Assembly (NCBI GenBank): GCA_020631735.1
Contig: CM036223.1
Location: forward strand, 13,951,356 to 14,015,355
Direction: 5' to 3'
DNA: 64,000 nt
From: Saccharum officinarum
Taxonomy: Eukaryota > Streptophyta > Magnoliopsida > Poales > Poaceae
The notes beneath the pieces were generated by a model. That model made no database searches. It saw only the letters and a list, made by a program, of their open reading frames with translations, and was not told where the DNA came from. Every line of letters starts with the position of its first letter. Position 1 is the stretch's first letter. The position numbers and the translations under genes were made by a program. Positions 13,401 to 25,632 of the stretch are shown piece after piece.

Positions 13401-13576
13401 AGTAATACACTCTGCTAATGACCTGATGCTATTTAACCACTCCCACTCTGCATTGATCCCAACAGGTGGTCGGGTCACCGGAGGAGACGAGCCGCTTGTT
13501 GCTTTGCCAAGCGACTGCTGTTGTCATGCGACAGTGTTTCAACCTGCTCGGGATCACACCAGTCTACAAGCTGTGA
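7427..13576 (+). CDS. Arginyl-tRNA synthetase (class I), probably dual-targeted
   Basis: The enzyme charges tRNA-Arg with arginine. Assembled exons: 7427-7523, 8279-8391, 8491-8612, 8746-8821, 8977-9078, 9174-9389, 10247-10327, 10915-10998, 11071-11175, 11536-11714, 11832-11916, 11993-12194, 12262-12331, 12434-12503, 12594-12683, 12794-12862, 13172-13270, 13466-13576. All junctions are GT-AG and phases close to give 656 residues, near the plant family's usual length. The HIGH signature reads HVGH (about residues 206-209); the KMSKS counterpart is in [10 protein letters not shown] (about 450-459). The C-terminal anticodon-binding domain ends in TPVYKL. The first 52 residues are rich in Ala, Arg, Pro and Ser and poor in acidic residues, like an organelle presequence. 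The 8392-8490 segment (99 nt, open) could be retained, adding 33 residues. Intron 6 (9390-10246) holds a Stowaway MITE. Confidence 0.93.
7782..7849 (+). repeat. Perfect 34-bp tandem duplication in intron 1
   Basis: The unit starting GGACTCACCCTCTCC occurs at 7782-7815 and again unchanged at 7816-7849, inside the first intron of the arginyl-tRNA synthetase gene. The lack of mismatches suggests a recent slippage or replication event. Confidence 0.9.
8338..8340 (+). promoter_or_regulatory. Internal in-frame start codon for a cytosolic form
   Basis: Met53 of the full reading frame sits in ACCACCATGGGA, a near-ideal plant context. The upstream ATG at 7427 (CGAGGATGC) has C at +4. Initiation here would remove the presequence-like region and leave MGDETS..., matching cytosolic forms of the family. 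Leaky scanning or a second transcription start would supply both products; that is inference. Confidence 0.6.
9789..10044. mobile_element. Stowaway MITE in arginyl-tRNA synthetase intron 6
   Basis: A 256-bp element has terminal inverted repeats CTCCCTCCATCCCAAAATAA and its complement, flanked by TA on both sides (9787-9788, 10045-10046), as expected for the Tc1/mariner-related Stowaway type. It is non-coding and lies well inside the intron. Confidence 0.9.
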
Positions 13577-15536
13577 TCGGCTGCATGTTTGATTTATACA
13601 TTCAACTTCACTTTACATAGAAAACCGCAATTCATGATGGTTGCAGCTTTGGTCTTGTAACTTAGTCGAGGCAGTTAACATACTCTAATCCACTGTCCTG
13701 TTTGAAAACAGAAGCAACTCAAAAGGTTGTAGCAAAATATGCTTTGCAGAGTTTCTATTGATCCCTTCCATTATGTATTTTGTGTTTCGTCTTCCCTGGT
13801 GGCAGGTCATCAGCCAATGTTGTATGGCAAGCGTGCTGGTAAGTGATAGGCAAGTTTAGGGTCTCATCCTAGATCACAAACCCTAATGTTCCGTTGTCTA
13901 CTCCACCTTTGTTCTGTGTGCACACCTGTTCAGGTAAAACTGGGTTTGGCTACTCCAAATTCTTCAGAAGACATGTTCACATTTCGGATTCCTTAAAAAT
14001 ACTCTATTCAAGTTGATGAACTCCGGTAGACAATCAAAGAAACTGGAAATAGCAGATGGGGGTCTTTGTCCTTTTGCCAGAATGGGTCCTTTTCCCTGCA
14101 AGAACCTGATGGCTGGAGATTTCCCAGTGTTTAAATACTATGATATCTGTTCCTCGTAGTGTTGAATTACTACTATGATATCTGTGTTCCTTGTAGTGTT
14201 GAATTACTACTACTACCTCCGTTTCAAATTATAAGACGTTGTCTATAGATACATAATAAAAGAAATGTGTCTAGAAAAGCTAAAATGTCTTATAATTTGG
14301 ATTGGAGCATGATATATGTTCCTCGTAGTTCTGGATTACTATGTACTAAGAAATAAACAATAAAAGCTAGTTGGAGGTTTCACACTGATGGCTACAAAGG
14401 TTGGCTTACTACCTTCTCATAGCATTTCCCAGCCACATTGCACATCTCTTTTGATGCTATCAATTCAGAATTGTCATCATGTCACTGTAAACCATATAAA
14501 GTTAGCCCTTTCGTGATTTTTCTCTGGACAGAGGAAGCGGATGTTACAAGTGATAAATGATATGGCAAGTTGAATTGGAATAGCAAATGCTTTTGTAGCT
14601 ATTCTGTCTGGATAAGGTAGTGATAACAGCGGTCAGTTGTCTAACAATTATGCAATCGAACACAAGGAAAATGGTGAAGATATGGATGCCCAGAGAATTA
14701 TTGGTAGCTTGCTATGTACCCATATGCAATGAAACAATCTATAGTAGCCATGAACGTTGATCAAAATACCAGCTAAGTTTCTGGAGAAGGGCAATTGTAA
14801 AAATTGTGACTCAGTTCCCCTGTAGGTACTACCAACTCTATTAGTAAAAACTAAGAAGCTGTTTTGAGATAGTCGAACAGAATTCACTGAAACCATCTCG
14901 TGCTATTTTTAAAACATGACACTAAGCAAGAGGGTGATTAAGCAAATGTTGTCCATATGCACGGTCAAATAGGCAATAAAATGTAAGAAAACTGTCCGCA
15001 CTAAGAGAGAGAAGCGAAGGGAAATTACCTCCGCATTAAGAGAGAAGCGAAGGGAAATTGCCTAGTAGTAAATCGTAGTCGAAGTGCATCTGTATGCGAC
15101 TCTTTTTGAAGCGGATGACGACGATTATCACAAAGTCGGTGGTAAGCTTACGTAATCAGTCACGTGTAGTGACGCAAACCAACAGTCTTAGTAAGTAAAA
15201 TATATTAACATAAACCTCACGGATTATTAAGCTGACCAACTCACCTTTAGAAACGTTACAAAGGCTTCCTCTGCCCCTATTCCTTCTCCGGCAACATACA
15301 GACTCTACCATAACTCTCCATGGCATGGAGAAACCACAACAAGGTTATAATCAATATGTGTGATCCTCCCGCCCACATTAGCATCACCATCGTTCGTCAT
15401 ATGTAAGCTTAATTGAAAAGATACAGTAAACATCGCAAGGCGGTATTGACCTTGCGCAAGGAGTAGCTCCGACCTCCTGCTTGTTCAGTCTTCCATCCAT
15501 GGCCGCCCTCCCGTGGGGAGGGCGGCTGCTACAGGC
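13577..15536. other. Convergent intergenic region
   Basis: This region lies between the 3' ends of the arginyl-tRNA synthetase (+) and Alfin-like (-) genes and must hold both 3' UTRs. Contents seen: two imperfect 35-37-bp tandem copies (14136-14170, 14171-14207) with a weaker third near 14308, and a short Stowaway-like remnant (14213-14307). No further gene was recognised. Confidence 0.6.
14213..14307. mobile_element. Short Stowaway-like remnant
   Basis: CTACCTCCGTTTCAAATTAT on the left matches the inverted ATAATTTGGATTGGAG on the right. At 95 bp it is shorter than a normal Stowaway, so an internal deletion is likely. Confidence 0.6.
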
Positions 15537-18500
15537 CTACAGCGGCCTAGGTCTTTTTGTATTGCAGCAGCTCGGGCACTTGTACTGCTTTATGCTCTCC
15601 GCCTTCGCGGGGGTGATCTTCACACACTTGCCGTGGTACCACTTCTCGCACACATCGCACCCGATCCAGAACTCATCTGCGCTGTATATTCCACCACATG
15701 TCCCGCACAAGGTTTCGCTGTGGTTGCCGTCATCTTCGTCGTAGCCCTCGTCAGGCTCCCTGGCATTATTTTCTAATCGTGGCTCGCTTGTTTGCTGGAG
15801 AGACAGATCAAGTTCAACATCATAACATGACAATAGAAGAGGTGGTAACAAACAATGATGGATTCTTGTTACCTTCGCTGACAGTTTATTTCTACCACTG
15901 TTGTCAGTACTGGATCTGTCCCTCTCCTTAGATTGCTTCACACCGCCGGAGACGACTTCAAAAACAGTTGGCAGATCATTCATCATGCCGAACAAACGCT
16001 TCCTGCTCAATTTGAGAGCAAAAGCATTACACAAAATGATTACTGCAATACCAACTACTCTAATGGCAGTTGAATTATATAGATTGCAGTAACATCTGTT
16101 AAATTATATAGATTGCAGTAACAATTGCAGAGTGACATTGTTCACTTCCATTGTTGTTCAAGTCAAGGCTGCTTAATATCTTTTGACTTAGTATGATTGA
16201 CTAGCCAAAGGTAACTGTATGAACATTTAATGAAAAAAAACAATGTCACACTCTGGCCGAAATGTTGTTTTTAGTGGCTTACTACCTACAACAAGTGAAT
16301 TACTTGGTGACTAAGATCCCAATACTCATCATGCTGTAAAGGAAATAAAAATTCAATAGTAAATTCACTTGTACTCATCACTGACTGCTCTCAAAAACCC
16401 TGTCTACAACAAAGTTTATTCAAATGAAGAATGTATCATTCGAAAAGTACAAATTAAGTGCTGGAGATATACAAAACTACTCTACATATTTTTGAAATCT
16501 CGAAGTTCATTTAAACATAAATTTAATTTGGCAACATTGCACAAGAGTTGAGCAGTTGAAGCTACATACTACTTATGAAAGTACTGGAGTGCACAGCATT
16601 GTCCCAAAGTCTCCAAAAGATATAAAGCAGTAAGATCACTCAAACTAGCTTGCACATGTGAAGATGAAAACACTTAACTCATTAAATACTCATGGAAAAT
16701 GTTGCTTCAAACAAATCCATTAAATACTAGCAGTTTGACAACAAGTCCAAAAGTTAAATAATGTGACTGTATTTCTAGTACAAAGTAAAAATAGCAAGTG
16801 TAGAAATGGAACTAGTAAGCAAATATAAGAAGCTAAGGATGAGCTGCTTGGTGCAAATAAACTTCATACAGTTACCAACTCTTAGTTCATATATGATATT
16901 ACCACCGTTTCAGATTTTTATCAGAAATCAGCTAATTCATATAGACCAATAAATTTGGGGATACATAAGAAAATGGAACTTATTATAAACAACCTACAAG
17001 AGGAGTAAGCATTCAGGTTGTATAGAAAGGTGGTGGTTACATTGCATGTGCAATGATTTGACTACAAGAAGCAATACAATATGTTGTCAGGTACCTAATA
17101 GTTGTGCCTCTTGTTTAGTAATCAGTAGACATTATGTATCATAGCAATGAATAATCAGGAGGGCTTGCTCCAGTTCTACTCTATGAGAAAGATTTATACT
17201 AATCTTAAAGCAGAAGTGGTTACTGACTATGAGAAAATACATATATTATGTTATATTTCATACAATTGTTCCCAAAAATAAAATACTCCACTCTCCCTAT
17301 ACTCATCATCGTTCTTTTTTTCACTGTTGAAAACTAAGAAATGATCTTAACAATCAGCAATTAACTCAGTCTTGGATGGGAGATACTGCAGTGCTGCACA
17401 GTTTCAAAGTTCAAACCACAGGATAATCTTATGATACTAGTTAACAGTTAGTACAGACTTGGCCTGTGGCTCTTACTAAAACCTCTTTTTTTGTGCTCTT
17501 TCCTATGGAGGGTTCCATCTCTAGCCTGGCCCAGCCTGCTCGGGACTAAAGGCTTTACTACAGATTTGGCCACAGTCATCAATAGCTACTTCTGCAGAAA
17601 TATATTAGTAAAAGCTTGAAGTATTTAAGCAAACCCCACAATCAGATTCATCCACCATATCCAAACGTTGGCACAATCTTAGTAACAACAAGTGAAAGTT
17701 GGAAGAGATCATAATCATCAATTCACAATTACATGCCTTTTTTAATTAAAAATTTTGTAAGTAACTTATAACCATCACAGAAAAAGTTTCAATCCCTTGA
17801 AATCAGAGCAAACAGTCTTTAACACAAACTAGAAATTTCTCACATGGAGGTGAGACAGGCTTTAAGCATCTGAATATTTCTAAGGCATTCTGATGACAAT
17901 GAAGGGTCTCCACTAAGCTTTCCACATGAATAAACAACACTAATTTTCATTAGGACAGTATTAACATCTTAGGGAAGAATAAAACTTCAGTACACACATA
18001 CACACATGCTCAGAAGTTTACATAATGCTAACTACAGCACAGATTAACAGATATCCTCCCCAACTTCAGCAAAATGTCAATTTACAAGCTAGTATAACTT
18101 AGTAGTTCGCATGACTATAGTGAACAATACTGCACAGCTCCTTAAATTGCTACATGGGAACAAACTCATTTGCTTTCTCCATCGAAAACTGGAGAAATAC
18201 TTATATCCCACGAAACATCTGCAGAAGGCCCAAATCTGAACAGTTACTTTTGAGAACAAACAAATGCTGGATTCAAACACGTCCGCACAATGACATGCAT
18301 AAAGAGGGCACAGCACACCATGCATATCCTGACATCCACTTCAACTCACAGAGAATACTCCCTAGAAAGCCCCAGCACATGTATGCATGTCATATGTGTC
18401 AATGAGCACAGACAGCACAACAACAAGGAACAAGCAACAAGTGACCGCAACAAGGCAAGCATCGGACCTTGAGAAACAGAGGCGAAATTGGGGGGATGGT

Positions 18501-19057
18501 GTCGTACCGATCATTGCGGTTGAGCCGCGCGGCGTAGTAGAATGCGACAGAGACGAGCCACGAGTCGGAGTGGACGGCGACGAGCGCGAGCCAGTCGCGG
18601 CGGTTCATCCCGTCGCGCGCGAAGTTGATCCCGAGCGCCGGCTCCGGCAGCTCCGTGGGCACCTCCTCCGCCGGCAGCGCCACCTCCCACGCTTCGTTCG
18701 CGTACCCGTACAGGCACAGGTTCTCCTTCTCTGCTCCGACCCAACCAAACACCGCATCAGCTCGGACCCAAATCGAATCCAAGGCCAGAGATCGCGAGGG
18801 GAAGGGAGGAGAGACTCACCTGGATCGCACAGCGCGTAGAACTCCTCGACGTCTGCGAAGCGAGACGAGGGGCTAGGGTTAGAGCTGGAACCTTCACAAG
18901 CGTGGCGGGAAAGAGCAGGAGCCGCGGGGGCGTGCGTACCGTGGGTGAGGGCGCGGAGGATGGCGGAGCGGCGGGCGCGGTAGTCCTTGTAGATGTCGTC
19001 GACGGAGCGCGGAGCGGAGCCGCTCCCGGCGCCGGCGCGGCGGTAGGAGGCATCCAT
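15537..19057 (-). CDS. AL: Alfin-like PHD-finger histone reader
   Basis: Exons in reading order: 19057-18940, 18852-18820, 18730-18508, 16002-15873, 15794-15537. Together they encode 253 residues, the usual length for the family. The N-terminal Alfin domain (about residues 15-140) includes [20 protein letters not shown] and [14 protein letters not shown] variable linker follows ([13 protein letters not shown]). The C-terminal PHD finger has the C4HC3 pattern ([22 protein letters not shown]; about 200-248). Alfin-like proteins bind H3K4me2/3 in the nucleus and act in chromatin regulation and stress responses (family knowledge). Intron 3 is 2.5 kb. The start was chosen at 19057 because it gives the typical MDASYRR N-terminus; an upstream ORF in the same frame begins at 19153 but lies in the 5' UTR. 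Confidence 0.93.
17505..17555 (+). repeat. LINE 3'-tail remnant in Alfin-like intron 3
   Basis: CCATCTCTAGCCTGGCCC followed by GGGACTAAAGGCT matches the LINE tail at 63095-63143 (CATCTCTAGCCTACCTC...GGGACAAAAGGCT). It looks like a very short, old 3' end; the (GTT)n tail is no longer clear. Confidence 0.45.
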
Positions 19058-20729
19058 CGGCCCGGCGGCGGTGCGTCTGATCTCCGGCGAGAGGGAGGGA
19101 GGGAGGAGATGACTGATCGCGATGCGGTCGGGAAGCGAGCGACGATAGTACACCAGGACGAGCGAGTGCTGCCTGCCGGGTAAAAGGGGAAGATGTGCAA
19201 GATCTTGCGGGGTTGTTTTTTTTCGTGTGGGCCCCTGCGGATGTCAAGATTTATTTTGTCCTATGATGGAAGCAAACCTCATCTATTTAAAGTCCACGAG
19301 AGCCTGGACAAAGGTTTTTTTTTTCAAAATCTCAGGTTGTAAGGCTGTGTTTAGTTTCCCATGGAAACAAAATGTAAAATGTTAACTATTTTAGAATGAT
19401 GAAATGTAAAATGTCAAAATTTTTATGGGTGTGTTTAGTTCCATTCAAAATGCCAAATTTTTCATATGGTGGGTGAGGGCTTTTTGGCTTGTTTTTTTTT
19501 TTTGCTTCTTTAGGCCAAAATCCAAAATGGAGAATGGATACTTTTTTGCCAAAAATTTTACATGGTGTTTAGTTCCATTCTACAAAATAATGGGCTAAAA
19601 CCCAAAATTTTTAGGTAAAATGGGGAACTAAATACACCCTAAATCGAGTCGGATTTTTTTGGTGGGATCACAATCCACAATCTTACAGCATCTTAAGAGT
19701 AAAAGACATATATAAGTATAGATTGTAGTGTATTGAATCAATCAAATAAAATAAAATCCATATCATAAAGTCGTAACGTCACATGACAACATTGAGGTTG
19801 TGACAACTATGGCGTGTTAAAACTCGCGAAAATCAAATTTGTGATGAGTCAGTTCAAAATTTTGATTTGAACTGGCTATGTCTTCGTGTTTGATTCCTTC
19901 TTTCCCCAAATTGTGTTAGATATGTGAACTGTAAATGTGAGCTTTAGCTTAACATTGCTTGGCTCTACATGAAGCTTCTTCTACTATTTGCGTGGCACAT
20001 ATGGTTTGCAAGGCGTTTGCTTGATGGTCTACTGATCTTCTACATGGTAACAAACTTTTCGTCATCCAACGACACTATAAGAGGAAATCCATTCCATGTG
20101 GTTGTAACTTTCTTGCATCTAGAAGGAAATAAAATAAGCTGAACTTCTAGAATATTTTTGTATATCTATATGATTATTTTTATAATCTAAACATATAAGT
20201 TCTTTCAAGGTTCATATATTTTTACTATTATTAGTTAAATTAAATTTGTATGTCTAATAAGATCATGAAAATAGGGGGAAAATGGAAAGAGACAACGGAA
20301 CATATATAAAAATTAATATTTTTGAGCTCCAGTGTATTCTAGAAGTAAATTGGTATTTGAGCTCCGGTCACAACTTAGACGAGTCTTAACTCTTGAGAAG
20401 AAGACGAAAATTAATTCCTTTTGAATGTAGGAGTATTGTTTTCTAAAAGTTAACTAACGAAGTTTCTGTCTTAGCGATGACCCATCACCAATGGTCATAT
20501 ATAGAGCATCGCTATAAAAGACAATACCATACGTGTTGGGTTCAATGTAAAGTTTTGTGTAATAACAAGTAAATAATGTCCAAATTAAAACAATTGGATA
20601 ACAACAATATACGTCCACTCAATATCATGTACAGTTCAAATACAAACACAAACATTACATTACAAAACGCCGCCAAATACATCCACAATACATTTTTTTA
20701 TAAAAAAGAAGAAACAACTGATTGATGAA
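19058..20729. other. Alfin-like 5' flank and intergenic DNA
   Basis: This holds the GC-rich 5' UTR/promoter of the Alfin-like gene (19058-19250, no clear TATA box), one MITE, and AT-rich DNA running to the 3' end of the fasciclin-like gene. No other gene was seen. Confidence 0.55.
19427..19639. mobile_element. MITE with GGGTGTGTTTAGTTCC ends
   Basis: The left end GGGTGTGTTTAGTTCC and right end GGGAACTAAATACACCC are inverted with one mismatch in 16. A related half-end (GTGTTTAGTTTCCCATGG) lies outside at 19346, and another internal half-end at 19564, suggesting an older nested copy. No clear target duplication. Confidence 0.65.
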
Positions 20730-20817
20730 TTAGAAACATCTCTCCCGAAATTTAAAAGAAGCTCCACGACGACAAAGACACGCATGGCATGGATCCTTAC
20801 TGTACTGTACGTGGTGG

Positions 20818-21611
20818 TCAGATGGTCCACCACAAAGCTGCCACAGCAGCGACCGCCACGCAGGACGAAGCAGCAGCAGCTCCGACGCCACCACGCGCGC
20901 GCGTGGCCGCGGCCGCCGTCGTCGTGGTCCCCGCCGCGGTCTCAGCCCGGGCGCGTCGGCCACCGCATCCGGCGCGGCCTTCTTCTTCTTCTTGCTCTCC
21001 GCGGGCGCGGGCGCCGGCGCGGGGACGGGCGGGCCGTAGAGCGCCCATGGCAGGAGCACCTTGTCGACCTGGTAGACGACGAGCCGGTCCCCGGCGTAGA
21101 GCGGCGTGCCGTCGAGCGTGGCGTTGACGACCCCCGTGGAGACGTTGACGTTGGTCCCGTCGGCGGTGAGGTTGAGCGGGTACTTGCCCCGCCCCGTGTC
21201 CCCCGCCTGCGTCCGCAGCGGGTTGCTCACGGTCTCGAGCTGCGCGGCGGGGAGCGCCGCCGAGACCACGTGGAACTGCACCAGCGACGTCTTCTGCTGG
21301 TCGGTGAGAGAGTTGAGCGTGCCCTTGGGGAGCGCCGAGAACGCGCTGTCGGGCGGCGCGAAGACAGTGAGACCGCCGGAGGACGACTTGCCCTTGAGCT
21401 GGTTCGTGATCTGCTCCGCCTCCCGTGTGGATTGCAGCAGCTGGATGAACTTGGTGAACTGCCCGGCCTTGCTTAGGACCGCCGTGATCGTCTTGGGCGC
21501 CGCGGGGGCCGGGGACGGCGCCGACGCCGCCTGGCCGTGCGCGAGCGGCGCTGCGGACGACAGGACGATGGCGGCGAGGAGAAAGGCGGCGGCGAGGCGC
21601 GACGACGCCAT
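20818..21611 (-). CDS. Fasciclin-like arabinogalactan protein, frameshifted near the C-terminus
   Basis: This is a single-exon cell-surface glycoprotein. It has a signal peptide (about residues 1-26), an AGP segment (APSPAPAAP), one fasciclin domain (about 40-190) with H1 TVFAPPDSAFSALP and H2 VYQVDKVLLP, then a second AGP stretch (PVPAPAPAPAES) and a Lys run. The literal frame departs after VADAPG into an Arg-rich tail ending at 20730. The adjacent frame of the same strand encodes ETAAGTTTTAAAA and then a small-residue/hydrophobic tail SSCVAVAAVAALWWTI with a stop at 20818-20820, a typical GPI-anchor signal. A one-base loss near 20946-20951 (CCCGGG) would explain this. Either the base is missing in the assembly or this allele makes an unanchored protein. 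Family members act in cell adhesion and wall formation. Confidence 0.9.
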
Positions 21612-21717
21612 GATGGGTTGGTTGGCTAGTTGTATATATGCAATCTGCGCTGCCTAGCTAGCTTGTGTGTAGCGTTGGATTGTTGATATGTGCATATTGC
21701 AATGGAGGCGAGTGTGG

Positions 21718-21730
21718 TATATATATAAGG
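21718..21730 (-). promoter_or_regulatory. TATA box of the fasciclin-like gene
   Basis: On the minus strand this reads CCTTATATATATA, about 107-119 bp upstream of the start codon, leaving room for an 80-bp 5' UTR. Confidence 0.55.
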
Positions 21731-23133
21731 AGATTGCAGTGGAGTGAGAGCGAGGGGACGAAGAGAGAAATGGTGGGATGCCATGCTGCCATGGAGGGGG
21801 CGACGTCGAGCTGGAGGATGGCACGTTGATTAGCAGGTGGCGTGGTGGTTTGCTTCACGGAGCAGCAACTCCACTGGCGTGGTGGGGTTTCTGCACTGAG
21901 GGTTGCACTGGGAATTTGGGATCGATCGGATTCCGCCTGCGAGTGAGAAGTAGAGAATTAGTTGTAATTTAATTAGGTGGCGGTGGACGTCGTAAAGACG
22001 GCTTAACTAAATAAATCGGGACAGTGATCGGGTAAAGAGTTGCTAACATTTAACAACCTGCATCGATCGGTGGAGCTTTCGGTCCGAGCTGTACATGCAT
22101 GGAGCATGGTGGTGAAGGTGAATGGAATCGATCGAGAGATATTCAGATATATGCTGCCTGCAATGCAATGCTGGATCCAGAGGGAAAATGCGTGTAAGGT
22201 GGAGCAACGGAATGGAGCCTACTGCTCGCTAAGATGGAAGATTTTCTGTCACTGTGTGTATGGTGCCTCACGTACGTGGTGATGCTAGCTCCTCATGGCC
22301 GTCAGATCGACGGGACAATTCTCGAGCACGACCTCAGACCGAATCCCAGAAGGATGGAGTGGTATTATAGTACATGGGAAGAAAATGAACAATTTCTCAA
22401 ATCAGTAGTGAGATAAAATTTTGGGGCTAATCCAATAAACTATTCTATATTGCCGGAGAAAGTAAGAATCTCACTTATCTGAAATGCTTATCTTCATCCA
22501 ATCCTGTCTTATATCCAAATGGGCCAAAGAAAACATGTTTTACTATTGTTATTATATTATATATATGAACTTCCATCATCTATCTATAACAATGAAACTA
22601 ATTCAACTGCAGTCCTTTTATTTTAATATTTTAAAGAGTGGTTACAGAGACAAAAATTTGCGATTAGCATGCATACAGCCGCTAGTCACGATCCAGCAAC
22701 ATGCAGATGATGCCAACACTGCATCCAACCGTCTGGGTCAGTAGGGTGGTGCATCCATCGGCAGCAAACAAAGCTGTGCATACACCGTGGGACGATTTTT
22801 GATCCGAGGCAAGCAACTCACGAGATCGCACGTATTATCACTGACATGAACACCGAACCATCCATGGAGCTGAGGCCAAGCTGGCAAGAGAAGCACCCCT
22901 TAACGGCCGGCCCCTCCATCGGCGCAAAAAGACAGCCGCAGAATCAAACCGGTATGTGAATCAATGAACCATCGATTAGCAACTAGCTTGAGGATTAGAT
23001 TTAGATGTCGGAGTTCAAATTCAGCTCACAAATAATCCGTTTCAGGACCATTATTTACACAGCAGAACCAGATCAGCCAATAGATACAGTTTCCCCTGAG
23101 ATAGGGTGAATGGGGCGGGATCAGGAGGCCGCT
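21731..23133. other. Intergenic DNA
   Basis: The distal promoter of the fasciclin-like gene is followed by AT-rich DNA and then, presumably, the 3' UTR of the RING-H2 gene just before 23134. No coding region, element or RNA gene could be supported. Confidence 0.5.
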
Positions 23134-25632
23134 TCATTCGGTGCCTCCGCTGTCGTCTGCCGCAGAAGCTTTGCAGACTGGGCAAGCGTTCTTCACCTGC
23201 AGCCATTTCTTGATGCAGTCAGCGTGGTAGTCGTGACCGCATTTCAGCTTCCCGACAGAGTCCTTGAATTTGTAATCCTCCTGCAGCCAGCCACCGGTGT
23301 TTGATAAGCATTGACTTGAAATAATAGATGACTTGAAACAGTAGATAACAGGATTTGCAAGTGTAACATTAAACTGGCTGTTGTACAAGGGTGTAATCTT
23401 ACCAGGCATATTACACATCTTGCGCTCTCAGTATCACCATGGGTACAGGCAGAGCTACAGCAAGTTATCTCCATCACACAGCTTGAAAGTTTTTCATCAG
23501 CTAGGCCAGTGTTGACATTGCCTATTCGTTCTCCCAAAGCCAGCAGCTCCTGCAGATAACAGCATACAAAAGGACATTAGTTACAGAACACATTCTGTGC
23601 TGGTTTGTGATATTAGTTATCTAGGTTCTTTCTTAGTACCTCATAACTCATATCATCAATGTCCAGCCTCATGTCCCAGTGAGGATCAGAATCTTCTCTT
23701 GACTCATGGATAACTAACTGATCCAGCATCATAAACCGCTGCACACAATGCAATTGTATTAGTTACAGGGCAAGAATTCATGTTAGTGTAATTATGAGAA
23801 AATAATCAACACCATCTACCTCAGCTGCTGGTCCTCTCAAGTTATTTTCTTCAATAATCAGTGGACGGAAAGCATGGTACGAATCCCTCAGCCTTCTACT
23901 CCTTGCACTACCACTGGAACCAAGAGCCACATGCCCCAGATGTCTTGAAGATGCAGCAGCTTCAGCATGAACACTTGATGCTGCTGCTGAGGTAGCAGGC
24001 GGGTAGCTAGGGACAGCAGGCTGGTAGCCAGGGACAGCAGGCCGATAGCTAGGGATATCAGGCTCATGGGTGACTGTCACCGAGTTGTTAGAAGTCGCAA
24101 AAGCTGGGGCAGGATATGTGCTGATGCTGTTAGGAGGGACTGCTCTGGGGGCATACCCACCATGCACAAAATGTAGACTATCAGAAGAACCAGGAGGTGT
24201 TGGGATAGGGGGGGCATTTATGTTGGTCCTCTGCAGAGCAGAATAGTATGGCCTCTCCCTGAAGGCCATGCTAGAGTTTCCATCGGTCCCTGCAGAACAG
24301 AAAGCTTTAACTTCTTGAATAACAGCAAAATTTGAAAAAACGGGGTGCTTGGCAATCTATCATTTCATTTTGAACAGCACTAAAAAGCAATTGAAAATTG
24401 CTATGCTGCAACTGATGGTACTATAATAGAACTATAAAACAGTTACTCCCTCAGTCCCCAAAATATAGCCACTTCTAGGTTTGTTTTGAGTCAAAACTAT
24501 GTGATAAGTTTGACAAAATTTATCGTAGAAAATATCAACATCTAGGACACTAAACTAGTGTTATTAGATCAACTATCAAATAATTTTTCAGAATGTCCTT
24601 ATGTGATATCATAGATGTTAATTATTTTTCCTAGAAACTTGGTCAAAGTTTAAATAGTTGACTTAAAGACAAACCCAGAAGTAGCTATATTTTGGGACAG
24701 AGGTAGTATACAGTTTATAGCAACAAAACACTTGAATGTAATATCAATCATGAAATTTACTAGAAGAACAGGCATCAAAATTAACCTGGGGCAGTCACTC
24801 TTGGAGGTATAGAGAAATGCGCTCTATCTTGTGGCACTGCTGTACTTCGAGGACCAATTAGAGTAGTATGGTTTTGTGGCCCATGAGTGCTGCTTGATGC
24901 GGAAGGTACACCTGGATTGTGTCCCAAATGGATCGGATTGTGATCATGGCGTCCTCTCACATTCCTCTGAGATCCTCCATGGCTACCAAAGGGATGATCA
25001 CTCCAGTAGCTTGAACCCATATTTGACGTTACTCGAGGAGGGCAGGGTTCAGGAGCAGGAATGTAGCGAGGGAACTGAGGATTAGATGAACTGCCAGCAT
25101 AACAGCTCCCGATATTGACTCCATCCACTGGATGAATAATTGGATTTCTCCTCTTCAGTGCAACCCTTCTGTCATCCATATGGGAACTTGGAATGAAGTT
25201 ATCCTCAGACCTATGTGGATAACTCAAAGAAGGCGGATGATGAGTATTATGTGGTGCATAGATGCTACTGGAGCTTCCAGCCTGAGGATAGCCAGAATAG
25301 GATGCAAGCATGGTTCCAGGAGCATCACTGTGCTGAATATGAGATTGCCCAGTGTGACTTGAGGATGGAATGTCATTTGGTCTTATTGGTGCGCCCCCAT
25401 AACCTGATGATAGAGCTCCATTCGCTGCATCAGTTCTAGAATGCATAAATAACTTTGGACCTGGCATAACAGGGGTGCAACTGGATGAGTTCACAATAAT
25501 TGAAATGTACAATAAGCAATAAGTTAGTATGTTTGTGGAAGTCCATATACCAAAAGGCTGTGGTTCACTCTGGAACCTGTTCACATGATCCATCCTGGAG
25601 GCATGTGTGTTATTATGATGATGTCCCGCCAT
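23134..25632 (-). CDS. RING-H2 E3 ubiquitin ligase with long disordered N-terminus
   Basis: Exons in reading order: 25632-25551, 25460-24786, 24289-23820, 23738-23640, 23549-23403, 23280-23134. They encode 539 residues. The first 400 are rich in Ser, Pro, His, Gly and Asn, with SYPPA/GYQPAVP-like repeats, and look disordered. Next comes DMSYEELLALGERIGNV, a conserved segment before the RING in the MBR/RHG1A-type ligases. The RING-H2 domain starts at CVICL (about residue 487) and continues KLKCGHDYHADCIKKWL and CPVCK, with all eight ligands present across the exon 5/6 junction. The 90-nt intron 1 keeps the frame open, so retention would add 30 residues. Related ligases ubiquitinate nuclear regulators; the substrate here is unknown. 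Intron 2 carries a Stowaway MITE. Confidence 0.9.
24446..24706. mobile_element. Stowaway MITE in RING-H2 intron 2
   Basis: The left end CTCCCTCAGTCCCCAAAATA is inverted at the right (TATTTTGGGACAGAGGTAG), with TA duplications at 24444-24445 and 24707-24708. Length is 261 bp, non-coding. Confidence 0.85.

Noticed and set aside
18605..19153. 182-codon continuous minus-strand frame at the Alfin-like 5' end
   Set aside because: Reads through two introns; only 19057-18940 of it is exon, as the family N-terminus shows.
20784..21476. 230-codon plus-strand frame opposite the fasciclin-like gene
   Set aside because: Antisense shadow of a high-GC coding exon; Arg-rich composition with no domain.
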